Source: Gelidibacter japonicus
GTDB taxonomy: Bacteria; Bacteroidota; Bacteroidia; Flavobacteriales; Flavobacteriaceae
Direction: 5' to 3'
Length of the DNA: 64,000 nucleotides
Assembly: GCF_010725055.1 (NCBI RefSeq)
Contig: NZ_BJKB01000005.1
Coordinates: forward strand, 186,001-250,000
The notes under the pieces are model-generated. The model searched no databases. It was not told the DNA's origin and was given only the letters and a program-made list of their open reading frames with translations. The translations under genes were made by a program, and so were the position numbers. Positions 43,734-53,069 of this stretch are shown piece after piece; position 1 is the first letter of the stretch; each line of letters opens with the position of its first letter.

Positions 43734-45098
43734 TTAAACGGTCATTGAAAAGAGTTGTGTCTCAGGTTTTTTCCGTTTTAAATGCAAATCAAAGGCCATG
43801 CATACATTTCTAACAAATGGTTTTCCCTTTTCCGTTATAGTCAATTGCCATTCTTTTCGCACTAATAAACCGTCTTGCTCCATTTCATTCAATTCCTCCA
43901 ATACTTTTGGAAGGTCATCAAAGAATAGGTTATTTGGAGTCCAAGAAGTTTGAAAATGACACATTAAATTAAGAATATGTTTCCTGATAATAAGATCTTC
44001 AGAATTTAAAATATGACCTTTTACCACAGGGATTATCTTTTCATCAATCAAATGGTAATAATCTTCAATATTTTTGACATTTTGCGCAAACCCATACCAA
44101 CTATCACTAATTGCCGACACCCCCAAACCAATCATGGCTTTGGTTTTGGAAGCCGTATACCCCATAAAATTACGATGCAGTTGATCTGTAACCATCGACT
44201 GGTATAACGAATCTGAATCTAAGGCAAAATGATCCATTCCAATTTCGTGGTATCCTGCTTCAAATAGTAAAGTCTTGCCCAATTCATATTGCTGTCTTTT
44301 GGCTTCTCCGGAAGGCAGATTGCTTTCATCAAAACCTCGTTGTCCATTTCCTTTTATCCAAGGTACATGGGCATAACTATAAAATGCAATCCTATCAGGT
44401 TTCAATAGTTTTGTTTTGGCTATGGATTCTTTGACGTGCTCCTCAGTTTGAAAAGGCAATCCAAATATAAGATCATGTCCAACGGAGGTATAACCAATCG
44501 CCTTGGCCTGTTCTGTCACCCGTTTAACATTCTCAAACGGCTGAATTCTATGAATGGCCTTTTGCACCGTTTCATTATAATCTTGGACTCCAAAACTGAC
44601 ACGTCTGAATCCGAGATCATAAAACGTTTTCAAATGCTGTTCGGTGGTATTATTAGGATGACCTTCAAAACTAAACTCATAATCATCAGCCAAAGTAGCA
44701 CGCCTTAATATACAATTGATCAGTAAGCTCAGATGTGTTGGAGAAAAAAATGTGGGCGTCCCACCCCCAAAATGCATTTCTTTAATTTTGGGTTTTGATG
44801 GCAGTAAATCGCAGTATAAATCCCATTCTTTTACCAAAGCATTGATGTACGGAATTTCAACGCTATGCTGCTTCGTAATCCGCTTGTGGCAACCACAAAA
44901 TGTACAAAGACTCTCGCAAAATGGCAGATGCACATACAAGCTAATCCCTTCATCTTCATTACTTTCATTAAATGCCTTTAGAAGTGAATCCTTCCAAGAT
45001 TTCATAGAAAACGTGTCACCATCCCAATAAGGAACCGTTGGATAACTCGTATATCTTGGTCCAGCAACATTATATTTATCAATTAAAGACCTTTTCAT
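43734..45098 (-). CDS. hemN: oxygen-independent coproporphyrinogen III oxidase
   Basis: 454 residues. The radical-SAM cluster motif is CESLCTFCGCHKR (CX3CX2CXC) in the N-terminal third, followed by the HemN GGGTPTFFS and EGHPNNTT elements and FGVQDYNETVQKAIHR. The C-terminal HemN domain ends the protein. It makes protoporphyrinogen without O2, supporting heme supply for cbb3 oxidase and cytochromes at low oxygen. An Fnr-type palindrome lies upstream, in line with E. coli-like anaerobic control. Confidence 0.95.
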   Translation of the reverse strand: MKRSLIDKYNVAGPRYTSYPTVPYWDGDTFSMKSWKDSLLKAFNESNEDEGISLYVHLPFCESLCTFCGCHKRITKQHSVEIPYINALVKEWDLYCDLLPSKPKIKEMHFGGGTPTFFSPTHLSLLINCILRRATLADDYEFSFEGHPNNTTEQHLKTFYDLGFRRVSFGVQDYNETVQKAIHRIQPFENVKRVTEQAKAIGYTSVGHDLIFGLPFQTEEHVKESIAKTKLLKPDRIAFYSYAHVPWIKGNGQRGFDESNLPSGEAKRQQYELGKTLLFEAGYHEIGMDHFALDSDSLYQSMVTDQLHRNFMGYTASKTKAMIGLGVSAISDSWYGFAQNVKNIEDYYHLIDEKIIPVVKGHILNSEDLIIRKHILNLMCHFQTSWTPNNLFFDDLPKVLEELNEMEQDGLLVRKEWQLTITEKGKPFVRNVCMAFDLHLKRKKPETQLFSMTV

Positions 45099-45120
45099 TC
45101 TGGTTAGGTTAAATCAGGTT

Positions 45121-45164
45121 CAAAAGTATTTTAAAAACGTTATAAAAAATATGATATAAGTCAT
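45121..45164 (-). promoter_or_regulatory. Fnr-type palindrome and -7 box of hemN
   Basis: ATGATATAAGTCAT (45151-45164) has matching ATGAY/RTCAT arms. The minus-strand -7 box TACTTTTG (45121-45128) is centred exactly 33 bp downstream. The leader to the ATG at 45098 would be about 19 nt. Confidence 0.8.
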
Positions 45165-45331
45165 AAATTCATTTCGTTTTTAATTAATTTTAGAGAACCA
45201 TTATTTTAGAATGTAGCGGCCAAGCAGAAGTAGAGTTTGGTTTTATTCATATATTTTACATTCATCATAGCTAAAAACACGTAAATAAACAGTAACTTTA
45301 TTCATTAAATTAAACACTAAAAATTATAATC

Positions 45332-45913
45332 ATGAAACGAATATCACTGATTCTCATAGCAGTTTTTGCTTTGACCATGACAACCTCCTGCAAAAATGAG
45401 AAAAAGGAAACAACAACTGAGGATACCTTGGAAACGCCTAAAGAAACCCCAGTAAAAGAAGTCATCAAATTGCAAGTTGCCCTGGAACCGAAAAGCGACA
45501 GCCAGGTGAAAGGCAACGCCGTTTTTACTGAAGAAGATGGTGTGGTCACTATGGTGACCGTGTTAAGCGGACTCACCGAAGGAGAGCATGCTATCCACCT
45601 CCACGAAAAAGCTGATTGTTCAGCAGCGGATGGAACTTCATCTGGAGGCCACTGGAACCCAACCAACCAACCTCACGGTAAATGGGGAAGTCCTGATGGC
45701 TATCACAAAGGCGATATTGGAAACCTTCAAGCGGATGCCAATGGAAATGCCACTATCACATTTACTACCGATGAGTGGTGTATTGGATGTGGAGACACCA
45801 ATAAGGATATCATTGGTAAAGCCATCATCGTCCATGAAGGTGTTGATGATTTTGTAAGCCAACCAACAGGTAATGCCGGCGGACGCGTAAGTTGTGGTGG
45901 AATTATTCAATAA
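45332..45913 (+). CDS. sodC: Cu/Zn superoxide dismutase, lipoprotein
   Basis: 193 residues with a lipobox (TMTTSCKNEKK) and a Thr/Glu-rich linker. The dismutase domain shows copper ligands in GEHAIHLHEKADC, zinc-loop histidines in SSGGHWNPTNQPHGK, and the later IIVHEGVDDF and GNAGGRVSCGGII. It removes periplasmic superoxide. It is the only non-respiratory copper enzyme next to the denitrification block, and is divergent from hemN. Confidence 0.95.
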   Translation: MKRISLILIAVFALTMTTSCKNEKKETTTEDTLETPKETPVKEVIKLQVALEPKSDSQVKGNAVFTEEDGVVTMVTVLSGLTEGEHAIHLHEKADCSAADGTSSGGHWNPTNQPHGKWGSPDGYHKGDIGNLQADANGNATITFTTDEWCIGCGDTNKDIIGKAIIVHEGVDDFVSQPTGNAGGRVSCGGIIQ

Positions 45914-45934
45914 TCCAATACCTTAAACAAACTT

Positions 45935-45962
45935 AAGCCACTTTTTTAAAGTGGCTTTTTTT
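45935..45962 (+). terminator. intrinsic terminator after sodC
   Basis: AAGCCACTTT and AAAGTGGCTT form a 10-bp stem with a 3-nt loop and are followed by a T run. It lies about 20 bp after the sodC stop. Confidence 0.9.
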
Positions 45963-46001
45963 CTCAATTTTAATTCCTTTAGGACTATCTAAAAACACTA
46001 T

Positions 46002-46532
46002 ATGCAATTAGAAATATTGATTTCAAAATTTCAGCAAAAAGACGAAAAAGCATTTGAAAAACTCTACCGTATGTATAGCGAAAGTATGCACGGCGTCATC
46101 TACAATATTGTGAGAGATCATGCACTTGCAGAAGAAGTAATGCAGGATGTTTTTATCAAAGCCTGGAACAATGCCAACAGTTATTCCGCCGAAAAAGGTA
46201 GATTTTTCACCTGGATCTTAAATATTGCCAGAAATGCTGCGATTGACAAAACACGGTCCAAAACATTTAAAAATTCCAGAAAAAACCTGGATGCTGAATA
46301 TTTCGTAGATATTTTACAACACAGTGATAGTTTAGATGATCAGACCGATGCCATTGGCATCAAGAAGTTTGTAAGTCAACTTGCCAAAAAATGTATTGAA
46401 GTGATTGAGCTTTTGTACTTTCAGGGATTTACCCAAAAGGAAGCCTCAGAAACTCTCGACATACCTATTGGCACCATCAAAACACGAAACAGAAATTGCA
46501 TTAAGGAATTAAGAACTATTGTACTCAACTAA
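46002..46532 (+). CDS. ECF-family RNA polymerase sigma factor
   Basis: 176 residues. Region 2 is seen in EKLYRMYSESMHGVIYNIV, AEEVMQDVFIKAWNNA and GRFFTWILNIARNAAIDKTR; region 4 in VIELLYFQGFTQKEASETLD with IPIGTIKTRNR. It is followed one base later by its probable anti-sigma gene. The family usually answers envelope or oxidative stress, which fits the sodC neighbour, but the target promoters are not evident. Confidence 0.94.
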   Translation: MQLEILISKFQQKDEKAFEKLYRMYSESMHGVIYNIVRDHALAEEVMQDVFIKAWNNANSYSAEKGRFFTWILNIARNAAIDKTRSKTFKNSRKNLDAEYFVDILQHSDSLDDQTDAIGIKKFVSQLAKKCIEVIELLYFQGFTQKEASETLDIPIGTIKTRNRNCIKELRTIVLN

Positions 46533-46533
46533 T

Positions 46534-47349
46534 ATGGATATAAACGCTTATATAGCATCTGGGATTTTAGAGCTTTACGTGGCAGGCGCCCTCTCTGAGG
46601 ATGAAAACAAAGAGGTGTATCAAATGATGCACAAATATCCAGAAGTCCGCCAAGAAGTATTGGACATAGAAGCTGCCATTGTTAAACTAACCGCTGCCAC
46701 CTCTAATATTAAGAATGCTGACTTGCTCCAGGCGATCAAGGATAAATTAACTTTTAATGCACCAGACGCCCACACCAAGGTCATTTCAATTACCAAACCA
46801 AAATACAACTGGTTGACCTATACAGGTTGGGCTGCAGCCCTCATTATTGGCGCCGGATTGCTTTGGACCTTGAACCAAAATCAAGAGCTTGAATCCAATT
46901 TAAATACTGCCGAAATAGAAAATGCATATTTGGAAGAGCAGATTATAAACTCAAGATCAGTGCTAGCCGATTCAAAAAAACTGTTGAATTTCCTTCGAGA
47001 TAAGGATATTATTTCAGTGCCATTAGGAGGCCAAGGTGAATTTGCAAACACCTACGCCAAGGTCTATTGGAACAAAAAGGACAACAGCATTTATTTAGAT
47101 GCCCAAGGACTTCCTGAAGCGCCATCGGGCAAAGTGTACCAAGTATGGTCCTTAAAACTGAATCCGCTAACGCCAACAAGTTTGGGCACCATTGATGACT
47201 TCAATACCGATGACAACAAAATATTTGCCATTGCCAATGCCAACCAAAGTGAGGCCTTCGGAATTACTTTAGAACCAGAAGGCGGTAGTGAAACACCAAC
47301 CATGGAACAGCTATATACTTTAGGAGTTGTACCAGCACCAGCACCATAA
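46534..47349 (+). CDS. anti-sigma factor, RskA-like
   Basis: 271 residues from the ATG at 46534, one base after the sigma stop; a TTG at 46519 would overlap the sigma gene and is less likely. The N-terminal ASGILELYVAGALSEDENKEV is a zinc-less anti-sigma domain, residues about 88-108 form one membrane helix (YTGWAAALIIGAGLLWTL), a short coiled region follows, and the C-terminal RskA domain reads KVYQVWSLKLNP. It should hold the adjacent sigma factor inactive at the inner membrane. Confidence 0.9.
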   Translation: MDINAYIASGILELYVAGALSEDENKEVYQMMHKYPEVRQEVLDIEAAIVKLTAATSNIKNADLLQAIKDKLTFNAPDAHTKVISITKPKYNWLTYTGWAAALIIGAGLLWTLNQNQELESNLNTAEIENAYLEEQIINSRSVLADSKKLLNFLRDKDIISVPLGGQGEFANTYAKVYWNKKDNSIYLDAQGLPEAPSGKVYQVWSLKLNPLTPTSLGTIDDFNTDDNKIFAIANANQSEAFGITLEPEGGSETPTMEQLYTLGVVPAPAP

Positions 47350-47370
47350 AAATAGATTATAATAATTTGA

Positions 47371-47400
47371 AAAAGCACCAGTATTTGTTGGTGCTTTTTT
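47371..47400 (+). terminator. intrinsic terminator after the anti-sigma gene
   Basis: AAAAGCACCA and TGGTGCTTTT form a 10-bp stem with an 8-nt loop and a T6 tail, about 20 bp after the stop codon. Confidence 0.9.
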
Positions 47401-47405
47401 ATGTG

Positions 47406-47437
47406 CCGCTGGCGTGAGCGTCCCGCTCGTACTCACA
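47406..47437. repeat. GC-rich palindromic repeat fragment
   Basis: GTGAGCG-TCC-CGCTC with outer GTGAG/CTCAC arms makes a compact hairpin in otherwise AT-rich intergenic DNA. It resembles a dispersed flavobacterial repeat; the remaining bases up to 47619 show nothing recognisable. Confidence 0.45.
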
Positions 47438-47619
47438 AATAACATGAACCCATATAACCCAAAAGTCCATTTTAAAATACGTAGTTTTATTAATAGGAAA
47501 GTATAGGGAAAGATGGTAATTTGGAGGTTGAAAATTTGATTCAATAAAGTGAAACAACTAAAGTTGCTCCAAATGAATGACACATTGAGGGCAGTTATGA
47601 ACGCTCTTAGTGCTAATAA

Positions 47620-48377
47620 ATGAAACTTGTAAAACATTTGCCGAAGCGAATGAAAAGAATACTAATCTTAATACCAATCATAATTTTATCAATGGGATTT
47701 TCTCTATTTAATAAAACACCGAATGAAGACAAATTTTGGAATTGGTTTTCTAAACATCAGGAAACTTATTACAACGAAATAGAAAATCTTGAAATTCGAG
47801 AAAAAATACTCATCAATTTATCGACTGAATTAAAGAAAGTTCATCAGGATTTAGTTTTTGAATTTAGCCAATCCACGAAAGTGGTATAAGAGAATTTACT
47901 ATTTCAGCCGAGGGAATTAAGGAGGTATTTCCTATAGTTGAACAATTAGTAGAAAAAGCACCAAAAATTAAAAATTGGCATTTTAATGCCTTCCGACAAA
48001 GAATTCCTGGAGACGAATTTGAAATCCAATATGGTGATTTTAGAATAAGCTATTCAGACATTTATATCAGATATCAAGATGGTGAATATGGTAAACTTGG
48101 CATAGAATTAAATATTCGAGATTATGATGCTAGTGGACAATCTCAAAATGCAATATATATTTTATTGGACGGTCTCATAGGAGAATATGATATAACAATG
48201 GGAATTGATTGGATTGAATGGGTGAAATTGGACGAATCAAATATTGAAACGCTGAATCCAATAACGAACTTGAGAACATTATTGACCAAAAAAAATAGCA
48301 AAAAACGCTTTACGATAATCTGCTTAAACAATCAGCCCGAAAGAATCGTTCTGGCGGGTTATGTGGTTCTCGCCTAA
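47620..48377 (+). pseudogene. hypothetical exported protein, single-base frameshift
   Basis: The N-terminal part (from ATG 47620) has a signal-like segment (ILILIPIIILSMGFSLF) and runs to a stop at 47887-47889. The reading then continues in another frame from about 47876 (ESGIREFTISAEGIKEV onward) through NWHFNAFRQRIPGDEFEIQ and IGEYDITMGIDWIEWVKL to a stop at 48377. The two parts join smoothly if one base is restored in the ACGAAAG stretch, giving about 252 residues. It is either a recent pseudogene or a sequencing error. The family is not recognised with confidence. Confidence 0.75.
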
Positions 48378-48578
48378 ATGGAAAATCCTACACCCAAAAA
48401 GCGTGGCAGGTTGCATCTTCCACAGGCCTAATCATTGTTTAGTACTTCAGGAACTGGTCGCTTCATGATATTTTGAAATGGAAGACTATAGATTAACCTT
48501 TTAAATTCTTTAAATTCGCATTTAACATTTATAATAAGGTTGTTCGCAAAATGCTAAATGCCTTTCCCAATTAATATA

Positions 48579-49874
48579 ATGATGTTGAAAAAAATAGTTC
48601 TCTACGGTCTTCTTTCTGTACTGTTGTTAATAACAATAACATCCTGTGGATCCAGTTCAAACATTGGTACGTCCTACCCCACTGTCAATTCCGAAGCTTC
48701 ACTTCATAAGCCCTATGTGCTCTTAATTTCCCTCGATGGTTTTCGTTGGGATTATGTAGAAAAGTACAAACCTCAGCATCTCAGTAATTTTATAAAGAAT
48801 GGCGTCAGTGCAGAATCGTTGATATCGGCCTTCCCATCTAAAACATTTCCTAACCATTATTCCATTGCCACTGGGATGTATCCCGAAAATCATGGCATCC
48901 TGAGCAATATCTTTTATAGCAACAAAAAGAACAAGGTCTATAGCATCCGAAACCGAGAGACGGTTACTGACGGGGACTTTTACGGAGGCACGCCCATTTG
49001 GATGCTCGCCGATAGGAACAAAATGGTAACGGCAAGTTATTTCTTTGTGGGTTCTGATGTAGAAATCCGCGGCGTAAGACCGACATATTCCAAAGACTAC
49101 GATGGCAAAATAAAAAATGAGACTCGTGTTTCCCAAGTTTTGGATTGGTTGGCCTTACCCAAAAAACAAAGACCGCATCTAATAACGATGTATTTTTCTG
49201 ACATGGATGATACTGGACATAGATATGGACCCAATAATGAATCAGAAATAAAAAAAGCACTCTTTAACTTAGATGAAAATTTAGGCGATTTATTTGCTGG
49301 TGTAAAAGCAACAGGGCTTCCCGTAAATATCATCATTGTGTCTGACCATGGGATGGCAGCCATGTCAACGGCCAACCTTATACCCATAGAGACGATTCAA
49401 AATGACAGTTTATTTCTAGCAATCGACAATGGCTCAATGGTCAACATCCATCCGAAAGACGGCGTTGAAATTGATGCTGTATTCGAATATCTAAAACAAA
49501 ACGAAGGCCATTATGAAGTTTATAAAACTGAAGACACCCCAGGTTTTGAATACCTTCCAAAAAATAAGGATTGGGGAGCCTTTCAACTCATTCCAGATCC
49601 CGGTTATTATTTTTCTAACGAAAAGAACATGATGCTTTTAAAGCAAAATAACATTTCCACTATTGGCGTACACGGCTTTGATAGTGAAAATAAAGATATG
49701 CATGGCATATTTTACGCCAATGGCCCTGCTTTTAAAAAGGAGTATACAATACCTTCATTTCAAAACATTGATATCTATCCGTTAATCTGTGAGATTTTAG
49801 GTTTTGAAATCCCTAACAATATTGATGGGACGATAAGCAACGTACAAGATGCTTTGAATCCTGATAATGATTGA
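48579..49874 (+). CDS. ectonucleotide pyrophosphatase/phosphodiesterase-family lipoprotein
   Basis: 431 residues from the ATG at 48579 (MMLKKIVLYG), with a lipobox (LITITSCGSS). The alkaline-phosphatase-superfamily metal site is complete: LISLDGFRWDYV, the Thr nucleophile motif AFPSKTFPNHYSIATG, YFSDMDDTGHRYGP, IIVSDHGMAAM and the later GVHGFDSENKDMHGIFYANG. It hydrolyses nucleotide or phosphodiester bonds outside the cytoplasm, likely for phosphate or nucleotide scavenging. It precedes a cupin gene by 71 bp. Confidence 0.92.
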   Translation: MMLKKIVLYGLLSVLLLITITSCGSSSNIGTSYPTVNSEASLHKPYVLLISLDGFRWDYVEKYKPQHLSNFIKNGVSAESLISAFPSKTFPNHYSIATGMYPENHGILSNIFYSNKKNKVYSIRNRETVTDGDFYGGTPIWMLADRNKMVTASYFFVGSDVEIRGVRPTYSKDYDGKIKNETRVSQVLDWLALPKKQRPHLITMYFSDMDDTGHRYGPNNESEIKKALFNLDENLGDLFAGVKATGLPVNIIIVSDHGMAAMSTANLIPIETIQNDSLFLAIDNGSMVNIHPKDGVEIDAVFEYLKQNEGHYEVYKTEDTPGFEYLPKNKDWGAFQLIPDPGYYFSNEKNMMLLKQNNISTIGVHGFDSENKDMHGIFYANGPAFKKEYTIPSFQNIDIYPLICEILGFEIPNNIDGTISNVQDALNPDND

Positions 49875-49945
49875 TTAAATTGTAGAGGTGAATCATCAAG
49901 GCAGTGATTACAAATTAAAAACAGAAATTTAAAAACAATAAAGAC

Positions 49946-50239
49946 ATGGAAAAAGCAACTCCACCTAAAGTGAAAACGCTGGCGGAAGGCAGTGAACTGA
50001 TCGCCAAACAAATGCAGGCTGATGCTGGACAGCTAATGCCCGAGCATCTTGCCAATCTCGAATCGATTGTTTTTGTTCGGGAAGGCGAATGTGTCTTTAA
50101 AATGAACAATGAAGAACAAGTTCTAAAACAAGGGGACACGATTATTGTACCCCCAGAAGTCAGGCATCAAATTAAAGCCATAACCGATTTTAAGGGAGTC
50201 CATTTCATGCCGAAGGGAATCAAATTCAAATTCTTTTGA
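49946..50239 (+). CDS. small cupin-domain protein
   Basis: 97 residues, one cupin barrel. The motif region VFVREGECVFKMNNEEQVLK and the second half GDTIIVPPEVRHQIKAITDF are visible, with only one clear His, so the metal site is reduced. There is no signal peptide. It sits between the phosphodiesterase and a nucleoside deaminase gene. A small-molecule-binding or regulatory role is possible; no substrate is indicated. Confidence 0.8.
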   Translation: MEKATPPKVKTLAEGSELIAKQMQADAGQLMPEHLANLESIVFVREGECVFKMNNEEQVLKQGDTIIVPPEVRHQIKAITDFKGVHFMPKGIKFKFF

Positions 50240-50286
50240 TTCGTTTTATTTTGGGTTTTTAATCTCCCGACAATATCTGCAAGCCA

Positions 50287-50739
50287 ATGGAGAACTCAGA
50301 TTTAAAACAACATGAATTCTATATGCGAAAGTGTATCCGTCTTGCCAATATCGCCAAGCAACGTGGTGATAGTCCTGTTGGCTCCATCATTGTGCAAAAT
50401 GAAAAAATTATAGGCGAAGGCATTGAAGGTGGAAAAACGCAAAAAGACATCACTTGTCATGCAGAAATTGAAGCTATTCGAGATGCGACAAAACGTATAG
50501 GAAAGCAAGATCTTTCAGATTGTATCATGTATACTACACACGAACCGTGCATCATGTGTTCCTATGTCATCCGACATTTGAAAATACCATTGATTGTAAC
50601 GGGGCTAGCCACTGGAGAAATTGGAGGATTTAGTTCTAAGTTTCCTATTTTATTGGATGCCACCATTAAAAGGTGGACAGCACCTCCAACTTTAATAAAT
50701 GGTGTATTGGACAAGGAATGCTCAGCTTTATATCACTAA
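50287..50739 (+). CDS. nucleoside/guanine deaminase family protein
   Basis: 150 residues. The zinc-deaminase motifs are present: CHAEIEAIRDA (HAE, catalytic Glu) and HEPCIMCSYVIRH (PCxxC). The fold and length fit guanine deaminase or tRNA-adenosine-deaminase relatives; the lack of TadA-specific elements favours a free nucleobase or nucleoside substrate. With the upstream phosphodiesterase it may act in nucleotide salvage. Confidence 0.88.
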   Translation: MENSDLKQHEFYMRKCIRLANIAKQRGDSPVGSIIVQNEKIIGEGIEGGKTQKDITCHAEIEAIRDATKRIGKQDLSDCIMYTTHEPCIMCSYVIRHLKIPLIVTGLATGEIGGFSSKFPILLDATIKRWTAPPTLINGVLDKECSALYH

Positions 50740-50841
50740 AGAACGAAATACAAAGACCTGACTGCCTATAAATAATACTTTGGTCAAAAAAAGTTGGATG
50801 TACTCAATTAAACGCAGCTTAAATCTCCAAAATCCATGACT

Positions 50842-52401
50842 TTATTTCTGTTTAATAAATCGCTCCGTATGCGTGTAATTAGATGGATAGGCACCCACTT
50901 GCAAGGATAATGGACGTAAGGAAAACTCGAAATCCAAAGCCTCTACCTTGCCATCTTTGCCTAAATGAAATTGCATAAACTCTTCACGCTGGGCAGGATT
51001 TTTCCAAACCGCTCTAAACGTATCGTAATGCCAATGCTCAAGTTTGGCTTCCAAACCATCGGTATCCCAAAAATGTAATACCAGATCCTTACCTTGTTTT
51101 TTAACTTCTACTTTCCCGTATCCTACAGATCGGTAGGTGCCGAGATAGGCGTCCAAGTCTAAGCTGGGGTTTGTTTTCATCACTTGAGCCTGATGGATTT
51201 TCTCTCGGGCTTCCGCGGCTCGGGCAAAAGATCTTTTATAGCCTTGTAAGTAACGATCATTCCAATCGACATCACTTTTCCCTAAATAGGCATCCATCAC
51301 CTGATACGCAACAGCATTCCCCAAGCTGTTAAAATTGTTTCCTACGACAATAATTCCCAATTCCAATTCCGGCATAAGGTACATGGCTGTATTGAAACCA
51401 TCCGTTGCCCCGCCGTGGGTAAGGACACGTTTTCCGTGATAATCGGTAATAGTCCAACCAAATCCATAACTGCCTTGTGCGGCCATGGCATCTGATTGCG
51501 GACGGACCATTTGCGGTTTGTGGATTTCGTTCATCTGTTTCTCACTGATAATGGTTTTTCCTTTAAACTCTCCAGAAGCACCCAATTGCATCAACATCCA
51601 TTTATTCAAGTCGTTTACTGAAGCATTGACACCACCCGCAGGTCCAGCATTGTCCCAATTTCTCCTTGAAATAGGCATTACTTTTCCTTCAATTTCCTGA
51701 TGTGGATAGGCTTGATTATCGTTAGCCTTTATCTGAGTGATGCTTGTACTTGCAGAATTCATTTCAAGTGGCACAAATAGTCGTTCTTTTAAAAAGTCGT
51801 CCCACGTGCGTCCATCGGCATATTCAATTATCTGCCCCGCCAAGGAATACATAACGTTGTTGTAAACAAAAGATGAACGGAAAGGTTTTTCCAATTCCAT
51901 ATAGCGCATGTGATACAGAACGCTGTCTCGTGAACTATTGGTCATATACTGAAGCCTATTTCCTAATTTTCGACCCAATCCCACCCGGTGTATCAAAGCA
52001 TCGCGAATCGTGATCTCCTGCGTTACCCACGGATCTTTTAACTGAAACCATGGTATGTGCTTGGTGATTTTATCATCCCAACCTATTTTTCCTTCATCTA
52101 CCAAGATTGCCAGTGCTGCGGCAGTCATATTTTTACTCACCGAAGCAATACTGAAAATGGTATTGGCATCAACCTTCTCTCCGCTTCCCAAGCGTTTTTC
52201 TCCAAAACCTTTAGCATAAACCACTTCGCCATCTTTCACAATGCCCACTGCCATACCGGGGATTTTCCAATCCTGTCTGCTCGATTCCACCCATGCATCG
52301 AAATTCTTAGGTAGTGATTCTTGAGCCACGAGTGAAGTGAAAAATAAACTTACAAAAACGGATAGCGCTATCTGATAACGCTTAAAAAAAATAGTTGTCA
52401 T
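50842..52401 (-). CDS. serine hydrolase (beta-lactamase/class C family) with DUF3471-type C-terminus
   Basis: 519 residues from the ATG at 52401 (a TTG two codons upstream is less likely). A signal peptide (LSVFVSLFFTSLVAQ) precedes the serine beta-lactamase-like domain: SIASVSKNMTAAAL (SxxK), the Tyr motif region SFVYNNVMYSLAG (YxN) and LTHGGATDGFN (HxG). A C-terminal beta domain (about 420-519) resembles DUF3471. It is probably a periplasmic D-amino-peptidase or esterase rather than a true beta-lactamase. Confidence 0.9.
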   Translation of the reverse strand: MTTIFFKRYQIALSVFVSLFFTSLVAQESLPKNFDAWVESSRQDWKIPGMAVGIVKDGEVVYAKGFGEKRLGSGEKVDANTIFSIASVSKNMTAAALAILVDEGKIGWDDKITKHIPWFQLKDPWVTQEITIRDALIHRVGLGRKLGNRLQYMTNSSRDSVLYHMRYMELEKPFRSSFVYNNVMYSLAGQIIEYADGRTWDDFLKERLFVPLEMNSASTSITQIKANDNQAYPHQEIEGKVMPISRRNWDNAGPAGGVNASVNDLNKWMLMQLGASGEFKGKTIISEKQMNEIHKPQMVRPQSDAMAAQGSYGFGWTITDYHGKRVLTHGGATDGFNTAMYLMPELELGIIVVGNNFNSLGNAVAYQVMDAYLGKSDVDWNDRYLQGYKRSFARAAEAREKIHQAQVMKTNPSLDLDAYLGTYRSVGYGKVEVKKQGKDLVLHFWDTDGLEAKLEHWHYDTFRAVWKNPAQREEFMQFHLGKDGKVEALDFEFSLRPLSLQVGAYPSNYTHTERFIKQK

Positions 52402-52495
52402 GATCAATTGATTTTAAGCAAAGATACTGACAAGTTTACACATCTGCCACCGTGTGATTAACATCCAATAAATATCGTAAGTTAGTAATTTAATT

Positions 52496-52544
52496 AGCCC
52501 TGAAAGGGCGGCATATTACCCTAGGTGACAGCCTTGGGTAGCCC
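52496..52544 (+). repeat. REP-like palindromic unit upstream of the Y1 transposase
   Basis: The core hairpin AGCCCTGAAAGGGC is followed by GGCATAT and a second hairpin in which CCCTAGG pairs with CCTTGGG. It sits 27 bp before the transposase start and matches the core units on the far side, as expected of a REP element recognised by the adjacent enzyme. Confidence 0.75.
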
Positions 52545-52570
52545 AACAAGGTCCATAATATTCAAAGCCT

Positions 52571-53023
52571 ATGTCACAATCCTTAGTCAAAAACTATCTG
52601 CACATTGTATTCAGTACCAAGTACCGTCAAAAATTAATCGATGAATCTATTGAAGACGAACTCTATAAATATCTCGGTGGCACCTGCAACAATCTGGGGT
52701 GCCAAGCTATAAAGGTCGGCGGCCATCAAGATCATGTCCATATTCTATGCTTGTTGTCCAAAAATATAGCCTTGGCGACCTTTATGGGCAAACTGAAAGC
52801 CAATTCCTCAAAATGGATGAAAACACATGGTGAAGCCTATCGTAACTTTTATTGGCAGAACGGTTATGGAGCTTTCTCAGTAAAAACTTCAGAAGTAGAT
52901 GTGGTCATTAATTATATTGCCAATCAGAAGGAGCATCACAGACGGAAGACTTTTCAGGACGAGTATCGTGCATTCCTTGATAGTAATCAGATGGAATATG
53001 ATGAGCGCTATGTGTGGGACTAG
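52571..53023 (+). CDS. REP-associated Y1 (IS200-like) transposase, RAYT type
   Basis: 150 residues. The HUH motif is HVH in GGHQDHVHILCLL, and the catalytic tyrosine is in VVINYIANQKEHHR, followed by KTFQDEYRAFL as in the IS200/TnpA-REP family. The N-terminus NYLHIVFSTKYRQ is typical. No tnpB or IS ends with direct repeats were found; instead the gene is bracketed by copies of one palindrome, which is the mark of a domesticated RAYT that mobilises REP sequences. Confidence 0.9.
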   Translation: MSQSLVKNYLHIVFSTKYRQKLIDESIEDELYKYLGGTCNNLGCQAIKVGGHQDHVHILCLLSKNIALATFMGKLKANSSKWMKTHGEAYRNFYWQNGYGAFSVKTSEVDVVINYIANQKEHHRRKTFQDEYRAFLDSNQMEYDERYVWD

Positions 53024-53069
53024 ATGAGAGGTGGAGCATTAATATAAATTGGAAGGTAAATGATGAATG

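Noticed and set aside
52571-53023. A complete IS200/IS605 insertion sequence
   Set aside because: No tnpB and no insertion-sequence ends were found; the flanking palindromes and the gene type fit a REP-associated transposase instead.
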